The notes beneath the pieces are model-generated. The model was not told the DNA's origin. It saw only the letters and a program-made list of their open reading frames with translations, and searched no databases. From positions 245,974-309,973 of the forward strand of contig NZ_BEYR01000005.1 in the NCBI RefSeq assembly GCF_002933815.1: a stretch of 64,000 nucleotides of DNA, in the 5' to 3' direction. Source of the DNA: Sphingobacterium sp. HMA12 (GTDB taxonomy: Bacteria; Bacteroidota; Bacteroidia; Sphingobacteriales; Sphingobacteriaceae). A program made the translations under genes and the position numbers. This document shows positions 9,428 to 16,847 of this stretch, piece by piece (positions within the stretch are counted from its first letter, which is position 1; every line of letters begins with the position of its first letter).

Positions 9428-9754
9428 ATGGCAGATTACAAAAACATCAATATACAAGATATCCCTGATGGAGGCGAGAATCCTAAAGACTTCTATGAAA
9501 CTTTTAAAGAAAGATTAGAAGACCTGGAGACCTTTCCGAAAGACTATACGTACAAATTTATCTTACCAAAAGATCAGGATCATTTCAATCAGATCCAAAG
9601 TGTATTTGATGATACGGATGCACGTTTTGACTTCAAGGATTCCAAGACAGGCAAATACACCTCGATCACGGTCAGCCTGAATGTAAAAGATGCAGATCAG
9701 GTCATTTCCTTCTACAAAGAAGTTGCCAAGATAAAAGGCGTTATTATGCTATAA
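9428..9754 (+). CDS. DUF493 (YbeD-like) family protein
   Basis: A 108-residue cytoplasmic protein of the DUF493/UPF0250 family, a small ACT-like ferredoxin fold whose E. coli member is YbeD. Recognisable parts are the acidic N-terminal extension, then YKFILPKDQDHFNQIQSVF, DARFDFKDSKTGKYTSITVS and the final DQVISFYKEVAKIKGVIML, the usual end of the family. Its function is not established; a regulatory role has been suggested for relatives. The start is supported by an AAGGAGA sequence at 9414-9420, seven bases before the ATG, a strong Shine-Dalgarno for this phylum. The gene is followed at once by a strong terminator hairpin (9756-9793), so it appears to be monocistronic. Confidence 0.85.
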   Translation: MADYKNINIQDIPDGGENPKDFYETFKERLEDLETFPKDYTYKFILPKDQDHFNQIQSVFDDTDARFDFKDSKTGKYTSITVSLNVKDADQVISFYKEVAKIKGVIML

Positions 9755-9755
9755 A

Positions 9756-9793
9756 AACAAAACAGGCTGTCGAAATGACAGCCTGTTTTGTTT
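9756..9793. terminator. Strong terminator hairpin after the DUF493 gene
   Basis: AAAACAGGCTGTC (9759-9771) pairs perfectly with GACAGCCTGTTTT (9777-9789) around a five-base loop. T-rich sequence follows on both sides, so it can act in both directions. It also abuts the stop codon of the small minus-strand ORF at 9792-9944. Confidence 0.85.
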
Positions 9794-9944
9794 ATTGTTC
9801 AAGAGGTTGCTGCTTGACCAAATCCCTTTGAACAAGCAACTCTTCCATTTTGGCCTTATCAAACAACTCTTTCGGAACTTTGAGTTTCAAAAGATAACAT
9901 ATCGGGCGCCCCGATTGGCCCCCAGGACTCCATCTTTTTTGCAT
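9792..9944 (-). CDS. Small ORF of 50 codons, unknown
   Basis: An unrecognised 50-residue frame starting MQKRWSPGGQSGRPICYLLK and ending VKQQPLEQ. Composition is protein-like (many Lys/Glu/Leu, KVPKELFDKAKMEELL amphipathic stretch) rather than random. Its ATG lies two bases after the stop of the neighbouring small ORF (9947-10108), and its stop lies at the edge of a terminator hairpin, as expected for the end of a small operon. It could also be the tail of a gene broken by a frameshift, together with its neighbour. No function is proposed. Confidence 0.35.
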   Translation of the reverse strand: MQKRWSPGGQSGRPICYLLKLKVPKELFDKAKMEELLVQRDLVKQQPLEQ

Positions 9945-9946
9945 TC

Positions 9947-10108
9947 TTAGAAAATCAGATCTTTAGAACTGTTTCCCCTGTCCAATAGCACGCCGTCTTT
10001 TGTGACAAGTACCTCAAATATATGATCAGCATGGATCGCTTTGTCCAACCGGCCTTCCCGTTTAGCTTCTTTGAGATAATTTAGCCAATGGATCTTAAAG
10101 TTATTCAT
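9947..10108 (-). CDS. Small ORF of 53 codons, unknown
   Basis: An unrecognised frame reading MNNFKIHWLNYLKEAKREG then HADHIFEVLVTKDGVLL and ending SSKDLIF. The ATG at 10108 is preceded directly by GAAGGAGG, a good but very close Shine-Dalgarno; a longer version from TTG at 10162 would start inside the pnp terminator and is less likely. It is followed by the 50-codon ORF with only two bases between them. The pair lies downstream of pnp, separated from it by a terminator. They may be two small genes, or the remains of one gene of about 105 codons. No function is proposed. Confidence 0.4.
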   Translation of the reverse strand: MNNFKIHWLNYLKEAKREGRLDKAIHADHIFEVLVTKDGVLLDRGNSSKDLIF

Positions 10109-10160
10109 TCCCTCCTTCGGTACAAGAAAAATATCCACCGCCGTATAGATGGCTTGCCAC

Positions 10161-10190
10161 AAAAAAAGCCCGCTGCATGGCGGGCCTTTG
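10161..10190 (-). terminator. Rho-independent terminator of pnp
   Basis: On the minus strand GCCCGC (10185-10180) and GCGGGC (10173-10168) form a 6-bp GC stem with a six-base loop, followed by seven T (10167-10161). It lies 22 bp after the pnp stop codon. Confidence 0.9.
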
Positions 10191-10212
10191 TATATTTAGT
10201 TAAAGAACAAGC

Positions 10213-12399
10213 TTATTCCTGTCCAGCGCCAGCTACAGGAGCTTCGCCATTTGGCTTATCTTGTTTTGGCTTATCTTCTCTTGGAGGACGAGGCAATAAA
10301 GCTTTACGTGAAAGCTTCATTTTACCTTGTTTATCAATATCCAATAATTTAACTGTCACTTTATCACCTTCTTTGAAGATTCCGTCCATTGTTTCAAGAC
10401 GTTTCCAGTCAATTTCAGAGATGTGTAATAAACCATCTTTACCAGGCATAATCTCTACGAATGCACCGAATGGCATAATTGATTTTACTTTACCTTCGTA
10501 AGTTTCACCGATCTCTGGTTTAGAAGCAATCGCTTTGATACGACCTACTGCATCATCAATTGCAGCTTTGTTGTCCGCAAATACCTGAACGACACCTTTG
10601 TTATCAACCTCTTCGATAGAGATTGTTGCACCGGTCTCACGTTGCATTTCCTGAATGATCTTACCACCTGGGCCGATCACAGCACCGATAAATTCTTTAT
10701 CGATCAACAATTGAACGATACGAGGTGCATGTGGTTTGTAGTCTTCACGTGGAGCAGAAATGGTTTTCTTCATTTCACCTAAGATGTGTAAACGAGCTTC
10801 TTTCGCTTGATCCAAAGCCTGTGTCAACACTTCCCATTTCAAACCATTGATTTTTAAGTCCATCTGACAAGCAACGATACCTTTTTCAGTACCAGTTACT
10901 TTAAAGTCCATATCACCTAAGTGATCTTCATCGCCTAAGATATCCGATAAAATTGCATATTTACCAGTTTTCTCATCGGAGATCAATCCCATTGCAATAC
11001 CAGATACAGGAGCTTTCAACTTCACACCAGCATCCAAAAGAGCCAATGTACCGGCACATACTGTCGCCATGGAAGACGAACCATTGGATTCCAAAATATC
11101 GGAAACCACACGGATTGTATATGGATTTTCATTATCTGCAGGTAACACTTGTTTCAATGAACGCATCGCCAAGTTACCGTGACCAACTTCACGACGGCCA
11201 GGACCTCTGTTTGGTCTTACTTCGCCTGTAGAGAACGCAGGGAAGTTATAGTGAAGGATAAATTTGTTATAACCGTTGATAAAAGCACCATCGATCATTT
11301 GCTCGTCGTCTTTAGCACCTAAAGTAACCGAAGTCAATGATTGTGTTTCACCACGTGTGAATACAGCAGAACCGTGTGCAGCTGGCAAATAATCCACCTC
11401 AGACCAGATCGGGCGTACTGTACGTACGTCACGGCCATCTAAACGCATGCCTTCATCCAAAACTAGATTACGGACAGCATCATATTGAACATCATGGAAA
11501 TATTTTTTGAATAAGAATGCGGTATCATCATCCAATTCTTCAGGCATTGTCGCTCTGTATTCTTCTGCAATTTTTGCAAAGTTCTCCGAACGGTCATGTT
11601 TCGCAGAAGCCGATTTTGCAATTGCGTATACTTTATCATAAGTAGCAGCAAAAATGGATGCTCTCAATTCAGGGTTTTCAGGTTCGTGACTATAGGCACG
11701 TTTCACTGTTTTACCGACCAAATTAGCCAATTCTACTTGTGCAGCAACTTGTTTTTTGATAGCTTCATGCGCAAAAGCGATCGCTTCAACCATTTCAGCT
11801 TCCGAAATTTCTTTTGCTTCACCTTCCACCATACCAATATCCTGAGCCGAACCAGCAACGATAAATTCCAAAGTTGCATTTTCAAGTTCAGATAATTTTG
11901 GATTGATGACCAATTGACCGTCAATTTTCGCTACGCGAACTTCGGAAATAGGACCATTAAAAGGAATATCAGAAACCGCAATTGCAGCAGATGCTGCTAG
12001 GCCTGCTAAAGCATCAGGCATAATATCTTTATCCGCAGAGATCAAGCTGATGGCAACTTGGGTGTCTGCGTGATAGTTTTCAGGAAATAATGGACGTAGT
12101 GCACGGTCTACCAAACGGGAAATTAATACTTCATAGTCTGACAATCTAGCCTCACGACGTAAGAAGCCCCCCGGAATACGACCAGTAGCCGCATATTTCT
12201 CTTGATAATCTACTGAAAGTGGTAAAAAATCAACACCAGATTTAGCTTCTTTGGCAGAAACAACAGTTGCAAGCAACATCGTATCACCTTGTTTTAATAC
12301 TACAGCACCATCGGCTTGTTTCGCTAATTTTCCTGTAGACAATTCGATCTGGGTGCCATTACCCATATCGATGGTTGTTTTAATTTCGTTGTAATTCAT
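10213..12399 (-). CDS. pnp: Polyribonucleotide nucleotidyltransferase (PNPase)
   Basis: Phosphorolytic 3'-5' exoribonuclease of RNA turnover, forming a trimeric ring, 728 residues. Two RNase PH-like domains are present: the first from the start ([22 protein letters not shown]) and the second about 310-540 ([46 protein letters not shown]). They are linked by the helical middle region. A KH domain with [16 protein letters not shown] (about 570) and an S1 domain ([20 protein letters not shown], about 625-695) complete the usual order. The C-terminal tail is basic then acidic. The gene appears monocistronic, with a promoter at 12473-12506 and a terminator at 10161-10190. In many bacteria rpsO and pnp are adjacent; here rpsO is 1.4 kb upstream on the same strand, separated by a DUF6266 gene. 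Confidence 0.97.
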   Translation of the reverse strand: MNYNEIKTTIDMGNGTQIELSTGKLAKQADGAVVLKQGDTMLLATVVSAKEAKSGVDFLPLSVDYQEKYAATGRIPGGFLRREARLSDYEVLISRLVDRALRPLFPENYHADTQVAISLISADKDIMPDALAGLAASAAIAVSDIPFNGPISEVRVAKIDGQLVINPKLSELENATLEFIVAGSAQDIGMVEGEAKEISEAEMVEAIAFAHEAIKKQVAAQVELANLVGKTVKRAYSHEPENPELRASIFAATYDKVYAIAKSASAKHDRSENFAKIAEEYRATMPEELDDDTAFLFKKYFHDVQYDAVRNLVLDEGMRLDGRDVRTVRPIWSEVDYLPAAHGSAVFTRGETQSLTSVTLGAKDDEQMIDGAFINGYNKFILHYNFPAFSTGEVRPNRGPGRREVGHGNLAMRSLKQVLPADNENPYTIRVVSDILESNGSSSMATVCAGTLALLDAGVKLKAPVSGIAMGLISDEKTGKYAILSDILGDEDHLGDMDFKVTGTEKGIVACQMDLKINGLKWEVLTQALDQAKEARLHILGEMKKTISAPREDYKPHAPRIVQLLIDKEFIGAVIGPGGKIIQEMQRETGATISIEEVDNKGVVQVFADNKAAIDDAVGRIKAIASKPEIGETYEGKVKSIMPFGAFVEIMPGKDGLLHISEIDWKRLETMDGIFKEGDKVTVKLLDIDKQGKMKLSRKALLPRPPREDKPKQDKPNGEAPVAGAGQE

Positions 12400-12472
12400 T
12401 TAATCTTGTTTGTGACACGCTTTTCATCTTGTTGGCGGCGTGCCGATATTTTAAATACGTTAGATTTCAGCA

Positions 12473-12506
12473 CAAAGGTAAATTAAAATATTAAGATTAA
12501 TGCAAT
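12473..12506 (-). promoter_or_regulatory. Probable promoter of pnp
   Basis: Minus strand: ATTG (12506-12503), 22 bp, TACCTTTG (12480-12473). The -7 box matches TAnnTTTG exactly. The same TACCTTTG is found in front of rpsO. It predicts a leader of about 65 bases. Confidence 0.6.
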
Positions 12507-12589
12507 TAACGGTTAGCTAAATACGGAAAGTCAGTACTAAGTCCACAGGGAGGTTATGCAACTGTCGTCATTCTTTGAAAATTTGCTTA

Positions 12590-12616
12590 ATAAAAGCACC
12601 TTCGGGTGCTTTTATA
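12590..12616. terminator. Orphan UUCG-loop terminator hairpin
   Basis: ATAAAAGCACC (12590-12600) and GGTGCTTTTAT (12605-12615) are perfectly complementary around TTCG, the most stable tetraloop. T-rich sequence lies on both sides. No recognised gene ends here on either strand, so it could close a small RNA or mark the place of a lost gene. Confidence 0.65.
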
Positions 12617-12871
12617 TGTGCTATTTTTTTGAACATTTTCCGAATAACAACGGCCAATCCAAAAAAGTGGGGCCTTTAGGTACTTCTAATAATGATTAGA
12701 TCAGCTGGAGGTTAACCCTATCAACAGATTAACTTATCAAGCTAGAAGTTGGGATTTTAAATTTGGGTATTTTCGTTACACAAGCGTAGCTCCTTCCCTT
12801 TTTTCCTCTTTTAATTTTTAGGGGACAGCATTAGGATCAAATAGTGATCAAATTTTAATTTTTAACAATAC

Positions 12872-12914
12872 TTGTTCAGTGTTTGTTCAGTGCTTGCTCA
12901 GTAATGACTCAATA
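12872..12914. repeat. Four tandem copies of an 11-bp motif (TTGTTCAGTG plus one base)
   Basis: TTGTTCAGTG at 12872-12881 and 12883-12892, TTGCTCAGTA at 12894-12903 and TGACTCAATA at 12905-12914 repeat with an exact 11-bp step. The reverse-complement core CTGA then recurs at 12919, 12934 and 12952. A step of about one helical turn suggests protein binding on one face of the DNA. The array ends 127 bp before the DUF6266 start codon. Confidence 0.6.
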
Positions 12915-13041
12915 TAAACTGAATAACCAATGACTGATTACTGTCTAAAAACTGATTCAAAATTGTTATTAGGTATAATTTGGTATTAGGATATTTCGGT
13001 TTTAATGTTTATCTTGATATCTATTTTCTAATCAGCTAGTT

Positions 13042-13701
13042 ATGGCAATCATAAAAAATGGCGTTAATGGAACTGTTTCCGGGAAAGCAGGTTCCGTTGT
13101 GTTTGTGTTGACGAAAACAGGAAATTATGTACGCTCTCTTCCTCGCGTTAAAAAACGGGAGCCCACTCCTGAACAGCTGCTCAGTAGGACACGCTTCAAG
13201 ATTGTGAGGTCGCATATTAGCATATTAAATCCGATCATCAAAATAGGTTATAAGGCGTATAGCTATCCAAAGCGCGCATACGATGTCGCCATGTCTTATA
13301 ATCTGAACGAAGCACTTATCCAGGAAGGGGACGGTTTTGTGGTTAACTGGCAGAAATTTATGATTGCCAAAGGAAGCCCCAACCCCATCACTTCCTACAC
13401 GATGGATTTGGAGCAAGAAAACGGAGTGCTTCAGGTTACTTGGGAATATGATACCTATCTGGAGAAAAAATTTGACACAAGGTCTTACGATTCCTTCTTA
13501 ATCCTGTATAGCGCAGCGGATAATGGGGTTGAATATCCACTTTTGATGAACGAATCGAAAAATAGCTTAATATCTGGCAAACAAGACATTAATATTCCAA
13601 AACATCGAAAGGTAACGACTTATGAAGTGTATATATTTTTTATAGGGAGCTATGGTGGAGGTAATACAGACAGTCTGCACTTAGGCAAGATAAAGGTGTG
13701 A
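13042..13701 (+). CDS. DUF6266 family protein
   Basis: A 219-residue protein recognised by its N-terminus MAIIKNGVNGTVSGKAGSVV, typical of DUF6266 proteins that occur as scattered single genes in Sphingobacteriaceae. It continues with LPRVKKREPTPEQLLSRTRFK and a region rich in beta-type sequence ending SLHLGKIKV. No signal peptide, membrane segment or catalytic motif is visible. The Gly-rich opening resembles proteins that coat or associate with repetitive surfaces, but the function is unknown and I do not assign one. It stands alone between pnp and rpsO on the opposite strand, splitting a pair that is often adjacent, which suggests insertion. A conspicuous 11-bp repeat array lies upstream. 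It shares a terminator with the convergent rpsO. Confidence 0.75.
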   Translation: MAIIKNGVNGTVSGKAGSVVFVLTKTGNYVRSLPRVKKREPTPEQLLSRTRFKIVRSHISILNPIIKIGYKAYSYPKRAYDVAMSYNLNEALIQEGDGFVVNWQKFMIAKGSPNPITSYTMDLEQENGVLQVTWEYDTYLEKKFDTRSYDSFLILYSAADNGVEYPLLMNESKNSLISGKQDINIPKHRKVTTYEVYIFFIGSYGGGNTDSLHLGKIKV

Positions 13702-13756
13702 CCACAGCTATTAATCACATTATCATAATGTATAATACCTAAGACGAGATATTTCA

Positions 13757-13790
13757 TAAAAAAAGCCATCCAAAATCTGGATGGCTTTCC
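13757..13790. terminator. Bidirectional terminator between DUF6266 and rpsO
   Basis: AAAGCCATCC (13762-13771) pairs with GGATGGCTTT (13779-13788). On the minus strand the stem is followed by seven T, making it a good rpsO terminator; on the plus strand the T-run is shorter. Confidence 0.85.
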
Positions 13791-13811
13791 TAAAAACCTT
13801 TGTACAAAAGC

Positions 13812-14090
13812 TTATTTGATGATATCACGTAAACCTAGACCTTTGATGATCGCACGGTAACGGTTAATATCTGTTTTGTAAAGATAAGCCAATAATGAAC
13901 GACGTTTACCTACCAACATTTGTAGGGCACGTTGTGTACCGAAATCTTTTCTGTTCTTTTTCAAATGCTCAGTTAAGTGAGCGATTCTTTTCGTGAATAA
14001 AGCAACTTGACCTTCTGTAGATCCAGTGTTAGTAGCTGATCCAGCAAATTCTGCGAAGATCTCAGCTTTGTACTCTTTACTTAAATACAT
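13812..14090 (-). CDS. rpsO: 30S ribosomal protein S15
   Basis: Primary 16S rRNA-binding protein of the small-subunit platform. The 92-residue product shows the family hallmarks: TGSTEGQVALFTKRIAHLTEHLK, then the HLK/DFGTQRALQMLVGKRRSLLAYL helix, which contacts 16S rRNA, and the C-terminal RYRAIIKGLGLRDIIK. It is slightly longer than the E. coli protein (88-89 residues) through its N-terminal MYLSKEYKAEIFAEFAG, as usual in Bacteroidota. A promoter match lies at 14135-14165 and a terminator at 13757-13790, so it is transcribed alone. In many bacteria S15 represses its own translation through its leader; here the leader is only about 40 bases and I see no clear structure. Confidence 0.97.
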   Translation of the reverse strand: MYLSKEYKAEIFAEFAGSATNTGSTEGQVALFTKRIAHLTEHLKKNRKDFGTQRALQMLVGKRRSLLAYLYKTDINRYRAIIKGLGLRDIIK

Positions 14091-14134
14091 CTCTTGAATA
14101 ATATTAAAGCGTTAAAAAATTAATTAATTGCGTG

Positions 14135-14165
14135 CAAAGGTAGTGTTTTTTTTGAGACGAACAAA
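14135..14165 (-). promoter_or_regulatory. Probable promoter of rpsO
   Basis: Minus strand: TTTG (14165-14162), 19 bp, TACCTTTG (14142-14135). Both boxes match the Bacteroidota consensus exactly, the best promoter match in the window. Confidence 0.75.
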
Positions 14166-14191
14166 TTATGCTCATAACTTATTCACTTCCA

Positions 14192-15406
14192 TTACACTTT
14201 GACATATATTTTCTTCTTGTCCAACCAGTAACAGATTACCCACATCAGGGTCAAAAAACACAGTGAATATACAAAGGAACCAACCTCAGGGATACCTGGT
14301 ACTTTGGCACAGACATACTTATAAAACCAGGCGAAAGCGTCGGTATATTTCTGTGTTCCGTCATCCTTTAATCCATCGGGGATCCGGAATAAACCAAGAA
14401 AACGGGGCAGGATTCCACTCAAGACAAATATAAATAGCGGATTTTTGCCGAATACATCAAAAAATTGAGTGAGTTTGTTTTTGACACCCTGCACCTCTAT
14501 AAACCAGATCATACCACCAATTGTCATTGTAGCAAGTCCCGTGGTATAGAGTACATAGGAACTCGTCCAGATTTTTTTATTGATCGGAAAGCCGAGCGCC
14601 CAGATCCAGGCCAAAACAACAAGGATAAAACCAGTAACAAACATCCCGGCCAACAACTTGAAATGGGGTTCGTTTGAAGCAGGCACCTTAGACCATAACC
14701 AGTCCACCTGTCCTTGCTTCTTGATAAACACGCCGACCAGATAACCAAACACCACCTGTACGATCGCCGGTAAGGTACTCATCAATCCCTCTGGGTCGAA
14801 TGGAACACCTTCGCCTTTATAAATATGCGGCAGACCCAATATCGCGATATCGTGCTTGGTACCAAACCACCCTTCTAAACTATAGGGATCAGCTCCCCCT
14901 GCCATTGCACAGACAGCCCAATACAGCAATAAAATACCAGCAGAAATCCAAATAATTGCTTTTTCTTTAAAGTAATACGCTAATATAGAGGCAAAACAAT
15001 AAGCTATTGCGATACGCTGCAGCACCCCAAGGATACGAATACCTCGACTTGGATCATTGGGATCTACCCATTGTTTAAAAACCAGTTCTGCCCCCTCCCA
15101 TTTAATAAAAGGCCACCAGTTAATAAAAAGCCCGATAGCAAAAATTAAAACCGTGCGTTTAAGTACCTTCTTCCAGAAAACCGCGGGGCCAGCTTCCTGC
15201 AATCGAGGAATCACAAAGGACATGGCATTTCCTACTGCAAATAGAAAAAATGGAAAAACCAAGTCCGTCGGAGAACAGCCATGCCAGGCTGCATGTTTCA
15301 GCGGCGCGAACATATGCGCCCAAGTCCCCGGATTATTTACCATAATCATCAGCGCCACAGTAGCCCCACGAAACACATCCAAGGAATAATAACGTTGTTT
15401 CATCAT
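14192..15406 (-). CDS. NagX/DUF5009-type membrane acyltransferase family protein
   Basis: A polytopic inner-membrane protein of 404 residues related to heparan-alpha-glucosaminide N-acetyltransferase (HGSNAT) and bacterial NagX. The opening RYYSLDVFRGATVALMIMVN carries the family SLDVFRG motif, followed by AAWHGCSPTDLVFPFFLFAVG, in which the His and the TDLVFPFFLF stretch are typical. About ten hydrophobic segments follow. Bacterial relatives often lie in amino-sugar or glycan-use loci and may acetylate or transport sugars, but the activity of this one is not known. It is on the minus strand behind the ROK cassette, whose promoter region is divergent to it. ATG at 15406 (MMKQRY) or 15403 are both possible. 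The 3' end lies 27 bp upstream of the rpsO promoter. Confidence 0.82.
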   Translation of the reverse strand: MMKQRYYSLDVFRGATVALMIMVNNPGTWAHMFAPLKHAAWHGCSPTDLVFPFFLFAVGNAMSFVIPRLQEAGPAVFWKKVLKRTVLIFAIGLFINWWPFIKWEGAELVFKQWVDPNDPSRGIRILGVLQRIAIAYCFASILAYYFKEKAIIWISAGILLLYWAVCAMAGGADPYSLEGWFGTKHDIAILGLPHIYKGEGVPFDPEGLMSTLPAIVQVVFGYLVGVFIKKQGQVDWLWSKVPASNEPHFKLLAGMFVTGFILVVLAWIWALGFPINKKIWTSSYVLYTTGLATMTIGGMIWFIEVQGVKNKLTQFFDVFGKNPLFIFVLSGILPRFLGLFRIPDGLKDDGTQKYTDAFAWFYKYVCAKVPGIPEVGSFVYSLCFLTLMWVICYWLDKKKIYVKV

Positions 15407-15583
15407 AAATTAAGTGATTAGCGAGTAAATATAGGGATTAACGAATTCATTTTTATGCATAATATTTATAATAATGGCACAAACAGGAAGAAAGCACTTA
15501 ATGACAGGATTGTTACAAAAACAAACGATTGCAACTCGTTATTCCAAGGAAACAAGCACTTCTTAAATAATTTTAAAAAGTTT

Positions 15584-15615
15584 TTTGAACTTACATTTTT
15601 TTTAATATATCTTTA
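15584..15615 (+). promoter_or_regulatory. Promoter of the first ROK-SusC-SusD cassette
   Basis: TTTG at 15584-15587, 20 bp, TATCTTTA at 15608-15615. The second cassette has the same boxes with the same spacing (22696-22727). Both also share TTTAAAAAG three bases upstream of TTTGAACTTA. This conservation, in otherwise diverged spacers, supports function. Confidence 0.65.
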
Positions 15616-15655
15616 ACAAAAGTTTAACCGACTTTTATGAAATGCTTCAATACCA

Positions 15656-16822
15656 ATGGAAAAAGAAATATTAAAAAACCTCTATTTTGATACAGCTGTC
15701 TCTATAGCAGAACTAGTTAAAAAGCTAGCCAAGAGTACACCTTCTATTACGAAGGTTATCAATCGTCTGTTGGAGGAGAAGATTATCATTGAATGTGGAT
15801 TTGCCGAATCTACCGGCGGAAGACGCCCTATACAATTTGCACTTAATCCTTCTTTAGATTTCTATATTTTAACTATTTCCGCTGACCAGTATTTTTCTAC
15901 ATTTTCATTAACGGATTTACGCCAAAATACAATCGCTGAGCATAGAGATGTTCCATTGGAATTACAATTAGCGAATTCATCCGATTTACTTCTATCGGAA
16001 ATCGAAAGAATCTTAGCTTTATCTTCCATAGATATTAGTAGACTTATTGGCATAGGCATCAGCATGCCAGGATTCGTAAATTCTGAACTTGGAGTTAATG
16101 AATCCTACCCTATCACTCATCCGCTCTATAAAATCAAAAGCAAAATAGAGAAAAAGTACAAAATTGCTACAGTAATCGAAAATGATTCACGTTGTATAGC
16201 TCTCGCCGAAAAAGAATTTGGCTTGGCGAAGAATATCGAAAACTCATTGATCATTAATCTGAATTGGGGTGTTGGCTTAGGAATTATTATTAATGGAACT
16301 GTTTTTAAGGGAGAATCAGGATTTGCAGGTGAATTCAGTCATATTCCGCTTTCCGACAACAATACACTTTGCTCCTGTGGCAAACGGGGCTGTCTAGAAG
16401 TGGAGGCTTCGTTAAATGCAGCTATCCGAAATACAGAAAATGACATCGAAAAAAATGAGTATTCGATTTACAGCACATTTGTCAAGAGTAATCTCAACAA
16501 AATTGATGCGCTGATTGAAGCAAGTAATGTAGGAGACCAAATAGCGATTAATAATCTGGGGAAAATAGGTTACATGCTAGGCAAAGGAATTTCCACACTC
16601 ATCCACATCTTAAACCCCAAACAAATTATCGTCAGTGGCCGTGGTGCAGAACTGGGTAGAATTTTAAACCCACAGATTCAGATTGCAATTAACGAATTTT
16701 GCATTCCTGAAATTGCCAAGACCACACAAGTTCAAATGTCGGAATTAAACAAACATGCCCAAATAAAAGGTACTGCTGCTATCGTCGTAGAAAACCATAT
16801 TGGCAGCATCCTAACTAAATAA
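15656..16822 (+). CDS. ROK-family transcriptional regulator, cassette 1
   Basis: A 388-residue NagC/Mlc-like regulator. The N-terminal winged helix (SIAELVKKLAKSTPSITKVIN, wing near STGGRRP) is followed by a ROK domain with IGIGISMPGFVNSE, ENDSRCIALAEKEFG, NLNWGVGLGIIINGTVFKG and the zinc motif CSCGKRGCLE (about 240-249). The phosphate-binding DxGGT of ROK kinases is absent: that position reads LTISADQYFSTF. A regulator rather than a sugar kinase is therefore likely. ATG 15656 aligns exactly with the start of the paralogue at 22867. The SusC gene follows after 25 bp, so regulator and transporter are probably co-transcribed from the promoter at 15584. The sugar effector is unknown. Confidence 0.9.
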   Translation: MEKEILKNLYFDTAVSIAELVKKLAKSTPSITKVINRLLEEKIIIECGFAESTGGRRPIQFALNPSLDFYILTISADQYFSTFSLTDLRQNTIAEHRDVPLELQLANSSDLLLSEIERILALSSIDISRLIGIGISMPGFVNSELGVNESYPITHPLYKIKSKIEKKYKIATVIENDSRCIALAEKEFGLAKNIENSLIINLNWGVGLGIIINGTVFKGESGFAGEFSHIPLSDNNTLCSCGKRGCLEVEASLNAAIRNTENDIEKNEYSIYSTFVKSNLNKIDALIEASNVGDQIAINNLGKIGYMLGKGISTLIHILNPKQIIVSGRGAELGRILNPQIQIAINEFCIPEIAKTTQVQMSELNKHAQIKGTAAIVVENHIGSILTK

Positions 16823-16847
16823 TTATTAATAAATTAAACACTAAACA

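Larger units (their letters stand above)
12400..13041. other. Spacer of 642 bp between pnp and the DUF6266 gene
   Basis: It contains the pnp promoter (12473-12506), a perfect UUCG-loop hairpin (12590-12616) with no obvious gene in front of it, and an 11-bp repeat array (12872-12914) upstream of the DUF6266 gene. A 47-codon frame (12556-12699) after GGGAGG runs straight through the hairpin and looks non-coding. The rest is AT-rich and without recognisable features. Confidence 0.5.

Noticed and set aside
12556-12699. 47-codon ORF after a GGGAGG sequence
   Set aside because: It reads straight through a perfect terminator hairpin, its sequence is not protein-like after codon 15, and no family is recognised.
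12872-12914. Repeat array considered as a CRISPR
   Set aside because: Units are only 11 bp, contiguous without spacers, and no cas gene is near.
15522-15533. CAAACGATTGCA upstream of the first ROK gene as a third copy of the CGAAAACGATT operator
   Set aside because: Only the AAACGATTGC core matches; the outer CG arms are missing and no equivalent is present in cassette 2.
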